A DNA stretch of 64,000 bases. Origin: Brachycybe producta (taxonomy: Eukaryota; Arthropoda; Diplopoda; Playtdesmida; Andrognathidae). The first letter of the stretch is position 1; the number at the start of each line of letters is the position of its first letter. Shown piece after piece: positions 42,249-53,845 of the stretch. The DNA lies in the NCBI GenBank assembly GCA_036925085.1, contig JAUPFP010000006.1, positions 9,105,461-9,169,460 on the forward strand, given 5' to 3'. The position numbers and the translations under genes are program-made. Below the pieces are notes generated by a model. That model was not told the DNA's origin and made no database searches. It worked only from the letters and a program-made list of their open reading frames with translations.

Positions 42249-42738
42249 TAGAGACCTACATTGAGTAAAAATTTGAAGCCCAGCCCAGCCCAGCCCATCA
42301 GACTTTATGCTGGGCCCAGCCCACCAGGCCCATAAAGTACACCAGGCCCACAAAACCCACCAGGCCCACGAAGCCCACCAGGCCCATGGGCCTTTAACAT
42401 AAATATGCCGATCCAAGCCCAGTCCAGCCCAAAAGAGCACCATCCCATGGGCTTTGTGTAGGTCTCTAATTTCCACACTAAATGGTTCACAGGTTCACAT
42501 GCTTATCAAGAAAAGAAACAACGGTTCTAATATGTTTATTTTATTGATTGGTCAGTGAGAAATTTGTTATACTTTTATTAATGTGTGAAATAATGTGGTT
42601 CAGTTCTATACATTTGTAAAGAACCCCAAGAGAGAATTGATCAAACACGCCTTCCAAACCCGTGATGCTCAGAAAGGCCACCAAACCCACACGAGGCCCA
42701 CGAAGCCCACCGGCCAATGGGCTTTATGTAGGTCTCTA
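42249..42738. mobile_element. hAT-type MITE with gcccaccag minisatellite (490 bp)
   Basis: Ends TAGAGACCTACAT and, inverted, ATGTAGGTCTCTA. Perfect 8-bp direct repeats GTTAAAAC flank it (42241-42248 and 42739-42746). Inside, cccagcccagcccagccc and repeated accaggcccac/gaagcccacc units form an irregular minisatellite at 42279-42390, echoed at 42665-42720. A second copy of the terminal gtgtaggtctctaa at about 42457-42470 suggests a composite or nested structure. Confidence 0.8.
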
Positions 42739-42749
42739 GTTAAAACGAT

Positions 42750-43965
42750 TTCAATTTAACAATCATGTCTTGTTTTACCTGAATGACAATCATTTGTGAT
42801 CCGGAGAGCAATCCCCCCCCCTTCCCGCTGCCGCCACATGGCTTTTGAGCTGATTGCAGGTGTCATCTGAGTTGAATTGAATTAAAAACTCACCTTTTCC
42901 ATAACATAGCCGTGTTACTCAATAGCGCCCTCACTCCTATAAACGTCGGGGCTCCTGAAATTTCAACAGGAACACCCCAGTGACGAAATAACCGGTGCCA
43001 ATAACCAGAGTTCGAGGTTCGTTTACACAACCACCACCTTTAACAGAAAAAAAAAATCTCATTTAGCTAACAAATTGCATTGAACTTAATAATAAAAAAA
43101 AATCAAATGACCGCCCCCCCCCCTAAAGCATCAAATAAATTGTCAATGTCCAAGTTTTGAAGAAAAATACATTAAATTGCTACCCATTTTTTTTTTCGTT
43201 TCTTCATCATTTTAAATGAAACCCCTGCTGCCCTCAAATCTTATAATTTTAGTTGGTTCTTTCTGTTCAACGGGGCGATGAAAAATATGAAATCCTAAGA
43301 ACATATTTTTCTATATTAGTGTGTATGGACCTCATGGTTTCTTTTTTTTTTTTTTTTTTCTTCTTCTTCTTCTTCTGACTTTTCATCTCAAATGATACGA
43401 AAAGAGAAGGAAAAAAAAAGCTACACAATATAATTGATGTCCTTTTATCGTTTTTATTTCTTCTTCTTCTGTTCAAAGGCTTCTCTTCTTCATCATCCAT
43501 ATAGAAAAAAAAAAGTCGTATGTCAATATTAGGATAGAAAGAATTCATTTTACTCCTGTCAAAATAAATAGTGTGACTACCTCTCACTCCCCCCCCCCTT
43601 TTCCCGACATTTTTTTTTCTTTCTAAACTGGACAATGGTCAGTGAGAGATAGAAATCTCAAGACAACGCATAAGCTTCCATAAGAATGCATCATCTTATA
43701 CCTGACTCAACCTAAGAAGACGCTTGTCACGTCCAGTACCAAAAGCTTCGAAGGCATTTTGTAAGACAAGCATGTCTTCATTAACCTTTTTACAATACGC
43801 GCCTCCAATGTTAGGACAATTCAGAGTGGACGAGGTTGAGCTCTTCCTGTAGATGCTCATGACAATGCAACTTCAAAAAATTCATTACACATGAACCGGA
43901 AGTTCGGGAATAAAAATCGTGACAAATAAGAGTTGTGGTCCCATTACAACATTTATATTATTTTA
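42750..43965. other. Non-coding stretch
   Basis: Several polyC and polyT runs and (TTC)n at 43360-43376. The 122-residue minus-strand frame at 43267-43635 is Lys-rich because of polyT and is rejected. Confidence 0.5.
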
Positions 43966-44335
43966 CTAGTGGGGTAACACGTCATAAATGACAGGAGCAA
44001 AATTCACAGGCAATTGTGCGCATGCGCGTCGTTTTTTCCTTTTTTTAACTCCTTTCATTTCAATTTCAGTCATCCCCTCCCACTTTTCTCTCTCTCTCTC
44101 CCCCTTCTACACTTTCCAACCTTTTCCCCTCACCCCCTCCCACTTTTCTCTCTCTCTCCCACCCTTCTACACTTTCCAAAGGAAGAGTTCAACATATAGT
44201 TGACCTTGAGAAAAAAAACCGGTTCATTTATTCAAATTTATATAAATTCCGACGTGCTTCAATGGTTTTTGTTACTCCACACACACACACACACACACAG
44301 ACCTGGGATATTATTATATATATATATATATTCTT
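43966..44335 (-). mobile_element. Helitron-like element, copy
   Basis: Starts ctagtggggtaacacgtcat and shares gtgcgcatgcgcgtcgtttt, two CT-rich tracts (partly duplicated, cccacttttctctctctc twice), tataaattccgacgtgcttc and cagacctggga with the other copies. It runs into (TA)n, which hides the other end. Confidence 0.65.
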
Positions 44336-44339
44336 TTGT

Positions 44340-45565
44340 TATAAAATCGATATAATTCAATAGTGAATTATATATTTTAGGACACATTTTGAGTATCACT
44401 TCTTCAGTGGAGAAGAAGTTTGTTTTGCTTTAATATGAAAGAAACAAAAACAAAAATCACATATTGTGATGATGCTAAATGCATAAAATGATACAATCTA
44501 CTAAAAAAATGAACATGATATGGGGGGGGGGGAACACACAAAAAGGGGTTGTGGGAGGTAATGGAGCTAGAAATGTGATGGTGGTACTACTATGAGGGAG
44601 GTGGGGGGGGGCGGGAATGGATGTAAAGCATCTAAAGCTGGATACAGACGATCACAATTCTGGCTTGTCAATTATGACGTGTCAATTCTGACTTTTAATT
44701 TCCCCAAAACAACTGATCGTGTTCTGTGTGTGTGAAGTGGATTGACAAGGTAAACAAGTAAAAACCTAAAAGCTTCGAAGACATTTGAACCCAAACACGC
44801 TAACAAAGACGGGTGAGTACACACGAATGGTTTATATTGTACACGTCGATCCGAGTCAATCAGAACAGCCTCAGATTCTGCAGAACCGGCTGCAAATCCG
44901 TGCCACGCATTGTCAGTTCTTCAAGAGAAAATCGTTCGGCATGTGAACGGTTATGATTAAAGTTTGTAGAATAACTGACGTATCCTGAACAAATGGAAAG
45001 GGCGCGTCGTGCTGCTGCCGCCTCGTTCGTTCAATCATTCGGAACGAACATTTTCACGCATGAAACATACTTGTGTCCTCATCCTTCCGCGTTCGAGTTC
45101 GCATTCGCGCGAGTGCTCGAATGTGCACAAATCTATAAGAAGCTAAAAAAATATTAGACAGAAATGGTTTTACGTGAGTGGCAATTTTTGTTGTTGTTGA
45201 GACAATCCAGGATTGACAGACCCCACCATTAATCGTCTTTACCCAACCTATATATAAGTAAAAAAAAAACATATCAAACTTAAGAGAGACACGGTTTCAA
45301 CTTATCTCTTTTTCTATCTCCTCTCTCTCTCTCTCTCTCTAAACATCATCTCACAAAAAAATAAACATATCTCTGTTTTGAGAAAAGGAAAAAACAGGAG
45401 GCGGGAGGGGGGGTCTCAAGAGTGGGCCAAAGATTAGTCTGCACAATTTGATTTGAAACATTTCAACTCAAAAGCCTCACTTTTTTAAAGAAAAAAAAAA
45501 GCTCAAATTCAAGAATTAAACTTGGCACTTGAACTTCAAACTTGTATTCTTCAGAACAAGGTTCC
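44340..45565. other. Non-coding stretch
   Basis: G-runs near 44522-44531 and 44602-44611 and (CT)n at 45321-45340. A somewhat more GC-balanced segment at 44640-45130 has no identifiable frame or repeat. Confidence 0.45.
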
Positions 45566-45568
45566 TAA

Positions 45569-46642
45569 AGCCGGTATAACACTAGCAACCTCCAATGCAA
45601 TTCAACTTGCAATGCAACCTGTGAAGTGACTTGCAACTAGAACTTTGTGATAAACTTCTATATCACACTATGCGCAACCTAAGTTCCCAATCAAGTTTTC
45701 AAAACTTCGTTTATGTCAAGGGGCCGACACATTCGGGCGAATCTCGTAAGGTATTCCGGAAGCCATTTTAACTTTTAATCCGCGTTGTACTGAATTTTAA
45801 AAATTTCAATTCTATTCTGGATATCCAAGTAAAATGCAGCTAAAAAGTAAAATGATTTTCCATCCACACGAGATCTGCTGTGAATCTTAGTGAAAATCGT
45901 ACATGATTTTCTGTTCAATGTCTGCCCCCTTGGTTTGTGTGTCCATATTGTGATCAACTAACAGGAAGTTCATAAACCGGAAGTCATGAAACCGCGAATT
46001 CGTTCAATGTTAATTATGCCATTTCCAGCAAACGGCCTGATTGGTTGTTTTGTCCGAAAGTTTACTTGAAATGTCTCTCAAAGTTGAACCTGTTCAACTC
46101 GGTGAGACTGAGTTTGACACTAGTTGAAAGGAAAGTTTTATCCAGTTACATGTGACATCAAACTATAAACAAGGAAGTTGCAATGTCACATTGCACATTT
46201 TATGGCATTAAAAGTTGCTAGTGTAATGCGGCAGTCACACTAGGCTGGTTTACAAGCTGCTGGCTGGTTGTAGCCAGCTAGCAGCATAGTCTAAACTGCT
46301 ACCAGCAGCTGCTTTCACCAGCGGGCTAGTAATTTTAACAGTGGCTGGTGAAGTTGGACATGTCCAACTTTAGCAGCTACCAGCTGGTCATGTGACTCCC
46401 TTCCTGCTGCTGCCATCTAGTGTGAACTTTTTGTTGCTAGTAGTGGCACTCCACTGCTTGGGTTGGTTGTTGTTAGAGTTTGTGTTTTTGCAAGACGGTG
46501 ATTGGACGACTTGCACTGCTAATACCAGCAGTGACTGGACAAGTGTGAACCCAAAGCAGCTGCTGCTTGCTGTTGCTGCTAATAGCCAGCAGCAACCAGC
46601 GGCTTGTAAACTAGCCTAGTGTGACTGCCGCTTAATAGCGGC
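45569..46642. mobile_element. Harbinger-like MITE, copy 3, with a nested MITE
   Basis: The left end is agccggtataacactagcaa and the right terminus is tagcggca after the nested element. It carries the internal cattcgggcgaatctcgtaa block, as in copy 1. Removing 46227-46632 and one TAA restores gtgtaatagcggc, as in copy 2. Confidence 0.75.
46227..46632. mobile_element. Nested Harbinger-like MITE, cagctgctgg-rich (406 bp)
   Basis: Perfect or near-perfect terminal inverted repeats TGCGGCAGTCACACTAGGCT and AGCCTAGTGTGACTGCCGCT. A 3-bp duplication TAA lies at 46224-46226 and 46633-46635. The interior is unusually rich in cagctg/cagcag words. The 75-residue frame across it is non-conserved sequence. 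Confidence 0.8.
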
Positions 46643-46940
46643 AAGTTTTTTTTTTTTCTTGAAGTTGAACCCTCAATCTTTTTTACTCTATGGGGAGTAA
46701 AGAATTCATTTTTAATCTTTCTTCATTTTTTCTTCTTCTTCTTTCTTTATCATTTGATTTTTCATCCATGTTGGCGGTGGTGGCGACGGTAGCTACTGCT
46801 GCTACTGCACCACCACCACCACCGCCGCCACCAGTTAGAATTAATGACTGTCATTTTATTTCTTCACCCTCCCCCCTTCAAGATAATTTATTTTGAAAAA
46901 TTCACAAAAATATATATATATATATATATTTATACATAGG

Positions 46941-47020
<80 letters not shown>

Positions 47021-47330
47021 TATATACTCCATTACATTCAACCCAAGTATTAAATGCTCCGTCAACACCCCTAAAAAATGATTGAGAGATCACCTGTCAA
47101 ATAATAATACCCAACCTCCTATTTTTTCTCTCTCTCTCTCTCTCTCTTTCTTTCTTTTAATATTTAGCATCACGTTTGCATAGCTTATGCGCAGTAGAAA
47201 TAACAAAAAATTGCAAAAATGAGAGTGAATATATTTAGGCCTAGCGACTGTTCAAATGCAATCGACACAATTTAAATAAAACTAAAGCTAGAAATTTATA
47301 TGGCGCTAAGCTTTTATTTATTTTTTTTTT
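46643..47330. other. Non-coding stretch with long (TA)n
   Basis: (CCA)n near 46808-46830, (TA)n at 46909-47018 and (CT)n at 47127-47150. No gene seen. Confidence 0.5.
46909..47018. repeat. (TA)n microsatellite
   Basis: About 110 bp of TA repeats with one short interruption (tttatacataggta). Confidence 0.95.
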
Positions 47331-47334
47331 AGAG

Positions 47335-47570
47335 TTCTTCAACAACTCTTGATTATTCATGACTTTTAGAAGAGCAAAATTAAGCGAAACTTGAAAAGCG
47401 TTTTAGAAACTAGAAGGGTAGCTTCAATCACTTAAGCTTGTTTTTTTGTTGATGACATCTTTTAAAATAAACTTTTTATGTGAGTTTGAAAACGACTCAA
47501 CTTTAAGCAGCTATGAAAATCCTATTACTGAAAATTACTTCAAAATACTATTATTTTTGAAGATTTAATT
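47335..47570. repeat. CTAGAAG fold-back repeat, left arm
   Basis: gttttagaaactagaagggt followed by agcttcaatcacttaagc. The right arm is replaced by the next element. Confidence 0.5.
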
Positions 47571-47584
47571 TATTCAAGACTTAA

Positions 47585-47935
47585 GCCCGTTATACACCTA
47601 CAAAGTAGTTCTTAAATGAATGTATAAATTAATTTATAAATTTGACATTGCATGTGTATAACGACGTCAATGTTAAATTATTTCTTCAAAGTTGCATTAA
47701 TTTAGAAGATGTTCTATTTTTCTTAAATGATCACCCATCTACTAGAGCGCTTTTTCAGGATCAGCATCATTCTTATGTAGTTTACAAAGCTACATACGAT
47801 ACGCATCTGCAACCTATTTAGCACACCTCTCCCCCAATACTCTTATCTAGAAGGTCACAAGGTCACATTATATACTATAAACTGTCACGCTACACACTGT
47901 TCTGCGCACATTTTTTAGGTAAAAATGCAAAAGGC
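47585..47935. mobile_element. TTAA-flanked element, GCCCGTTATACACC family, copy 1
   Basis: TTAA at 47581-47584 is followed by GCCCGTTATACACC. The interior (atttagcacacctctccccc, ggtcacaaggtcacat, gcgcacattttttaggtaaa) matches 52760-53845 in inverse orientation. The far end is cut by a palindromic MITE. Confidence 0.65.
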
Positions 47936-48130
47936 AGGTAGCTAGAAATCGGGAAAAACTTCAGTTGGCTCCGCCCTTGTTATGACGACCGGCAACTTCT
48001 AATTGGCTGGTTATGTAGTCTGACGTTACATGTTCCGCCCTTTTCAACGTCGAACCACACAACAAACCAATTAGAAGTTGCCGGTCATCATAACAAAGGG
48101 CGGAGCCAACTTCTGTTTGTCCTTGTTTTG
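47936..48130. mobile_element. Palindromic ACAGGCA MITE, copy 7
   Basis: From aggtagctagaaatcgggaa to cttctgtttgtccttgtttt. The centre is tgacgttacatg. The right terminus is replaced by the adjacent TWA-type MITE. Confidence 0.65.
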
Positions 48131-48425
48131 TCACGAGTTAAATGAATTCAAATTCAATGTGTTTAGGTGAATTATACGGAATCTAGTTAAAGACATGAAC
48201 CAAATAAAAAATTGACTTTTATTATTGATATTTTAAATTGAAATACTAAATCAATATTTTAATGTTTATATATTTATATTTAAGTATTAACTCAATATTT
48301 TCAGATTATTAACTAAATAAATTGAATTCGACATATTGTTTGTTTGTCCTTCACAGGGCTCTGTAGAACACGTTTATTATTTAAATGCATTTAAATTGTC
48401 ACGTGTGTCTACTAGGTATAAATAA
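48131..48425. mobile_element. TWA-type MITE (TACCTNGTACACAC family), copy 3
   Basis: Begins inside the left end (cacgagttaaatgaattc) and ends gtgtgtctactaggta. It aligns with 7335-7650. Confidence 0.65.
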
Positions 48426-48429
48426 GTCT

Positions 48430-48985
48430 GTTTAAATAAGCTTCAAATAAGATTGCCTTTACTCTCTGTATAAAATATATACAGGGTGGGTCTGGTTATT
48501 TATTTAACTCATCATTTCGAACAAAAAAAAAGCAACAACAAAAAGAGAAGAGATAAGAATGATCCATTAAGCCTTTAAAAGCTGACAAAAGAGATGTCTC
48601 GCCCTTGAACTTGGCCACAGATTAAATCTACAAAAAAAAACACCTCAATTGTTGCCAAACAATACACAAAAATAACTTGACCTATGACCTATAAAAAACG
48701 TGGACACACAAGTGCTTTAAGTCTTAACTATCCACTGTCCACAGTGTGTGTCATTGATATAAAAAGAATTGGCCTTATTTTTTTACGTGAATGGGCGGCA
48801 GGATCACACATAGCAAATGCTTCAAGCTGCTGCTGAAGTAACTGAAAACATTCATTTGTGATGTTGATCCTATTCTATAAGCAGATTGCCTAAAACCCGA
48901 TTAAATGATGAGCACAGCTACTATAAAATTGGTCATTTCGTACACTGACTAGCGAATTTGCAGAAAAACGAATGTTTTTCTTTTG
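48430..48985. other. Non-coding stretch
   Basis: Nothing recognised. Confidence 0.4.
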
Positions 48986-48989
48986 GTTC

Positions 48990-49172
48990 CAACATCTTTT
49001 TTAGAAACTAGAAGAGTAAATGAATCCCTTAACGAGTTTCATGTTGATATTTTTTAAATTTAATATTTTATTAGCATTTTCAAATTCGACATTTTCATTT
49101 TTAACATAAAGTTGCGTCATTTAAAAATTAGAAACTAGAAGAGTAAATGAATCACTCATCTATATTTTTATA
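48990..49172. repeat. CTAGAAG fold-back repeat, split by a Helitron-like element
   Basis: tttttagaaactagaagagt occurs at about 49000 and again at 49130. A related stretch continues after the Helitron near 50245 (agaaaataaacttttttt). Confidence 0.45.
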
Positions 49173-50242
49173 CTAGTGGGGTAACTCGTCATAAATGACG
49201 TGGTTAACCAGTCATATATGACGGGACATTCTAGTTTAAATATTTTATTCAAATACTGAAGGTCACTCAATGAAGGACGTTTCTGTGACACCCTGTAGTA
49301 ACAGAATGGTGAAACACCCGGCAGAAATTCCTCTCTGTTAATATGGCACCCCTTGGTCACTTGGTGCACAGATGTTCAGACTTGGGTGGCCCGAATTCTA
49401 AGTGAATTCGTGGAACCCAGTCCGACCGTGAGAATTGGGAATAGAGTCCCAAAAATACCTTTCCTTTTAAGGTAATATCCCCGGCCCAGGGCAATGATTG
49501 TCCCAGTTGCTCAATCATTGAGCCCTGAGGTGACAGTTGCCCCTCCCAAGAGACCGGACAAGAGAGCTTGAGGCTTGAGTGTGAGACAGTCAGAGTTGAG
49601 AGTTCGGAGAGTGAGCTTTGAACTAGAAAGTTAGAGTGGTAGAGTGCTCAGATGGAACAGCTCTAACTTGTACGAAATTGAGAGTTTATGTATCTATAAT
49701 TATGTAAAAGAGTAATACGCGACTTGTTTATTCGATGATATAGTAAACAGAGATTATATTAACCATCGAGATTGTGTTGTGTTTTTGACTGTTTTGAGTT
49801 TAGCACTCCGAAAACAACGGAGCATCCATCGGAAGGCACTCAGAAATCACCTGAGTCCCTCCGCCTAGAGCCTCCAGGAACTCAAGCGAACAGGAGGACT
49901 GAAATCACGTCGGCATCGCCAAGTACTATCCCAAAGATGCCTAAGGAGACGTTCTTTTTGTAGGCTGTTACCAGGCCAGGCAAGTAAATGTTGCACCCAG
50001 TAAAATCAACCCCCAGAGCAGAGACTGACCCGCCAACAACAGAGTCGGCACCGGCGCCATCGATTCAACAACAAAGGAGTCGAAACGGAGGCACCAGAGT
50101 GCCAGTCACGTTACATTTCCTTCTCCTCTCTCCCCCACCGCCATCACATGTGTTTGCTTAAAGGTTTTTGTCCTTGTTCGTACAGTGTTACACATCCACC
50201 AGACAGACTTGGCTTATAATATACATGTATATATAATTATTT
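49173..50242 (-). mobile_element. Helitron-like element carrying a solo LTR
   Basis: The left end ctagtggggtaactcgtcat is followed by two hairpin modules (gtcataaatgac and gtcatatatgac). The rest (attctagtttaaatatttta, gaaggacgtttc, ttgcttaaaggtttttgtcc) aligns with 55632-55830, which lacks the LTR. The right end is set where fold-back-like sequence resumes and is approximate. Confidence 0.6.
49284..50115 (+). mobile_element. Solo LTR, family 2 (832 bp)
   Basis: Starts TGTGACACCCTGTAG and ends GCCAGTCACGTTACA, flanked by TTTC at 49280-49283 and 50116-50119. The related repeat at 55741 reads gaaggacgtttccttctcc uninterrupted, which is the empty site. The terminal TGTGACACCCTGTA resembles the family-1 LTR end on its coding strand (TGTAACACCCTGTA), so both are probably gypsy-type. 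No internal region is present. Confidence 0.85.
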
Positions 50243-50244
50243 TT

Positions 50245-51086
50245 AGAAAATAAACTTTTTTTCTTGGCAATTTCAAATTTGGCATTTTCTTTTTTCATCA
50301 AGTTGGGACATTTTCTACTTCTGTCTTTAATAATTTCCGACCCCCTCCCCCTCCACACTAATAGAATTAGGAAAACATGAAAGTACTTCTTAATTGAACT
50401 GAGTTTTATTTCTCTGTGTTGTTAGCTCAAGAAGTACCCGTACTTCAAGTTTGAAGATTCTTTGCTGAAATTTCGCAGACTTTTTTTTGTTCCAGTGTTG
50501 CCACAACCCTCCACTCTTTCAATGCCCCTCCCCCCTCCTCCCAACACTACTACCAGTATATCTACAAACTAATACCTAATCAAGAAACAAACAGTTCCAT
50601 AACGTGCAACCCCATCAAAGAAATTACGAGTCTCAAGGGTTACATTCAAACCCTCATTTCAGAATATTACAGTAGAAATAGAAGATCTTAAAACCCTCTC
50701 CTTTCTCCCTACCTCATATCATCATCATCATCATTGCATCCCCCCACACAAAACCTCAAAACTCCCTTCTTTTGCTTCATCTTTTGCACTATGATGATGA
50801 TGATAATAATGATGGCGGTGGTGAGGGTCTGAATATTATGTAAGAGTCTAATTTTCTTAAGGTCCAGTGTAAAAAAGAAAATACTCAAAGACACATCTTG
50901 TGTAAAAAAAAAAAAAGATGAAAGAAGTAAATTCGATTTTATATTAAAGCTTTACGAACTTTTCCCCTCACAACTTCAAGATTCCGCCGGATTTTTTGGG
51001 GGGCTTTTCAATCAAGTTCCTCTTGAAAAACCATCATAATCTATCAACCATTTTCACTTGCCAAATCTGTCTTTATTCCTCTTTTT
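50245..51086. other. Non-coding stretch
   Basis: AT-rich with (ATC)/(ATG) runs near 50720-50735 and 50790-50812. No gene seen. Confidence 0.45.
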
Positions 51087-51099
51087 TCTCTCTCTCTCT

Positions 51100-51160
<61 letters not shown>
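51087..51160. repeat. (CT)n microsatellite
   Basis: CT tract with two tcgctcgc interruptions. Confidence 0.95.
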
Positions 51161-51161
<1 letters not shown>

Positions 51162-51269
51162 AAAGTCTAGCATTTATGTTGAAAAAAAGTAAAGACTAGA
51201 TCACATTTGCTGAAAAAAATTCTACTGAAAAACATATTAAAGAAAGATCACACATATGCTACAAAAATA

Positions 51270-51478
51270 ACAGGCAATTAGAAAACGGGATGAACAGAAG
51301 TTGGGCTCCGCCCTTTTTATGACGAACGCAACAGACCAATTAAGGTTGGTTATGTTATGACGTCACAAGCTCTCCGCCCTTTTCAACGTCGAACCACACA
51401 ACAAAATAATTAGAAGTTGCCATTCGTCATAAAAAGGGTGGAGCCAACTTCTGTTCATCCCGTTTTCTAATTGCCTGT
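51270..51478. mobile_element. Palindromic ACAGGCA MITE, copy 8, perfect 8-bp duplication
   Basis: From ACAGGCAATTAGAAAACGGG to TTTTCTAATTGCCTGT. CAAAAATA occurs at 51262-51269 and again at 51479-51486. This copy defines the exact ends of the family and its 8-bp target-site duplication, pointing to hAT-type transposition. Confidence 0.9.
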
Positions 51479-51529
51479 CAAAAATACACCACCAGAAACA
51501 CCATATATCTTCTAGTGCGAAAGAACACA

Positions 51530-52295
51530 AACGTTTTTTTTCTTCTCTATTTTTCTGGTGGTCTTTCAGCATGTTTGATCCCTTCCATTAAGAGTCTTAT
51601 TTGAATGATTCCCACTCTTCGGAAAGAATCACACACATGCTGAAAAACCACCAGAAAATAGAAAACCCAGAAATAGAATTCAGTTATATTTTTTTTAAAA
51701 AAAGAAAAGTAAAAACTAGATCACATATGCAGAAAAAAATTCTACTGAAAAAACAATTAGAGAAAGACCACCACACATTCCAGTTTGTAAGGCATTTATT
51801 TTACCAGAAGCGCCATATATCTTTTAGGGCAAAAGAACACAGAAAGTTTATTTTTATTTCTATTTTCTGGTGGTTTTTTAGCATGCGTGATATTTGAATA
51901 TTTCCATTAGTCTAATTTGAATGATTCCCACTCTTATACCTAGTACACACACCTGATAATTTAAATGCATTTAAATAATAAATGTGTTCTACAGAGAGAG
52001 CCCTGTGTGAAGGACAAACAAACAATATGTCAAATTCAATTTATTCAGTTAATAATCTGAAAATATTGAGTTAATACTTAAATAATATCTAAACTATTGA
52101 CAAAATATTGATTTAGTATTTCAATTTAAAATATTAATAATAAAAGTCAATTTTTATTTAGTGTTCATGTGTCCTTAACTGGATTCCGTATAATTCACCT
52201 AAACACATTTAATTTGAATTAATTTAACTCATGTGTGTACACGGTATTAGGGAAGAATCATACATGCTGAAAAACCACCAGAAAAAAATTAAATT
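51530..52295. repeat. accaccagaaaatag inverted repeats with nested TWA MITE
   Basis: The word catgctgaaaaaccaccag or its complement occurs four times in alternating orientation (about 51553, 51638, 51862, 52266). This forms fold-back arms about 100 to 250 bp apart. Confidence 0.6.
51934..52250. mobile_element. TWA-type MITE (TACCTNGTACACAC family), copy 4
   Basis: Starts tacctagtacacacacctga and ends gtgtgtacacggta. The flanks join to gattcccactct...gaagaatca, which matches the uninterrupted sequence at 51606-51630, so TTA appears duplicated on insertion. Confidence 0.7.
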
Positions 52296-52755
52296 CAGAA
52301 TTAGAATTCACTCAAAAGATACACAGTATGACGCTTCTGGTAAATGACTTAAAAGTAGGTTTCATGTTAACACCTTTAGTTAACTCCTTTATTATTCGAT
52401 ATGGAAATATAATTTCGATTTCTTCTAAACTTTGTTTTCTAAAAAAATTAGTAATAAAACCATTTCTTTACTTTACTTTTAAAGGTAGGTATGTTAGGAA
52501 CATGTAAAAAAATCAATAATAGTTCTATCCATCTGTCAGCACATTATAACTCAATTTAACCGGTCCATTAAACTGTTGAGTTTAAAAACGTGCCAGATTT
52601 TTCAATAACCGTGATGTCTAACTTGAGAATGCTAGTTGAAAACTAAAACCGTGACATACATGTAATTTATACTGCAAATCTAAACATAAATAACACACTG
52701 GACTAGTCAGTCCAATACTATTTTGCAGTGACTAGTAACCAAATTGAATCAGACC
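52296..52755. other. AT-rich non-coding stretch
   Basis: No recognised content. Confidence 0.4.
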
Positions 52756-52759
52756 TTAA

Positions 52760-53845
52760 ATGCCCGTTATACACCATCAATTATGTCTTAAATATTTGTG
52801 TGAATTAAATGATGAATCTTTTCGTCAATCATTTGGTAAATAAAATGTATTAATTAATTTATAAGTATCAATCGGTGGTTATACACTTGTATTCAGACAT
52901 TTTTACCTAAAAAATGTGCACAGAACAATGCTTAATGTGACAGTTTATCATATATCTAACCTTGTGGCCTTCTAGACAAGAGTATTGGGGAGAGGTGTGC
53001 TACATAGGTTGCAGAGCGCGTCGTATTGTGACGGACCTTTTTCCACGGGTAGAATCTGCGCTTTTTAAGTGATACGAGCGAGTTTACACTCGTATTAATA
53101 GTGAGTGGCTAGGTCACTAATTCTACCTGCCCAGGAGGACTAGACCAATAAAACGTCTATTTAATGTCCTCACTAACCTCTGACTAAAGACTTTCACAGT
53201 CTTGAGGATCTTTAGTCTCTATCTCTCGGACTTTCGTCCATAAATTTGCCCCAAAAATAGTGTGAAATATACTTACAATCTTGCATTGCAGGTTTGCACC
53301 TGTTTAGAGTCTTGAAGTATCCAAATAGCGAAGAACTGCAATGTGATGATGAAAAGGCGCATTGGCAAAAGTAATCCAACACAAAACAATAAGGAAAACA
53401 CCACTGGTTTAGTTAAATAAAAAAATGGAAGTTTTATTCCAACAGTTAAAATCAGCGAATCGAACTTGGTTAATACACAACACATAAAAATAGTAACTTT
53501 TAGAGAAATTAATCTAAGAACCTAGCCAAAATTGGGCATAGGTTCAGTGTTTAGAAAATCGGCCTCAAATAGAAAAATACCACTCTTTATATACCCTGAG
53601 AATCCACAAGTCGGTTTCTCAGGGCACAAACTTCAGATTCATTAAAATAAACTTTTGGCCCAAATAGACCAATCAATGGATTGGTCTCTTTGGCCAAAAC
53701 GATGACTCATCCCCCTATTAAAAGGAGAAACAAAAAAACGTAAACAACTTAATTAAAAAGCAATAAAATCCACTCATGTGCAATGTCACATTTATAAATT
53801 AATTTATAAATTAATTTAAGAAATAATTGTTGGTGTATAACGGGC
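52760..53845. mobile_element. TTAA-flanked element, GCCCGTTATACACC family, copy 2, with LTR-like insert
   Basis: Bounded by TTAA at 52756-52759 and 53846-53849, with inverted ends gcccgttatacacc and ggtgtataacgggc. Sequence matches 47585-47935 up to about 53026 and again from about 53776. The segment between is an insertion, and roughly 100 bp of the element's own middle is missing there. Confidence 0.7.
53027..53775 (-). mobile_element. LTR-like insertion, family 3 (possible solo LTR)
   Basis: Starts tgtgacggacc. On the minus strand it has a TATA-type ggtatataaagag (near 53596-53584) and an ggaataaaact polyadenylation-type signal (near 53435) in LTR-like order. The other end is placed near aatccactca. 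No target duplication is visible, so the call is weaker than for the other solo LTRs. Confidence 0.45.

Noticed and set aside
43267-43635. Lys-rich 122-residue frame
   Set aside because: Driven by polyT and (TTC)n on the plus strand.
44640-45130. GC-balanced segment considered as a possible exon or MITE
   Set aside because: No frame, splice-like structure or inverted ends could be supported.
46392-46619. 75-residue frame in the nested MITE
   Set aside because: Lies wholly within a non-coding Harbinger-like MITE.
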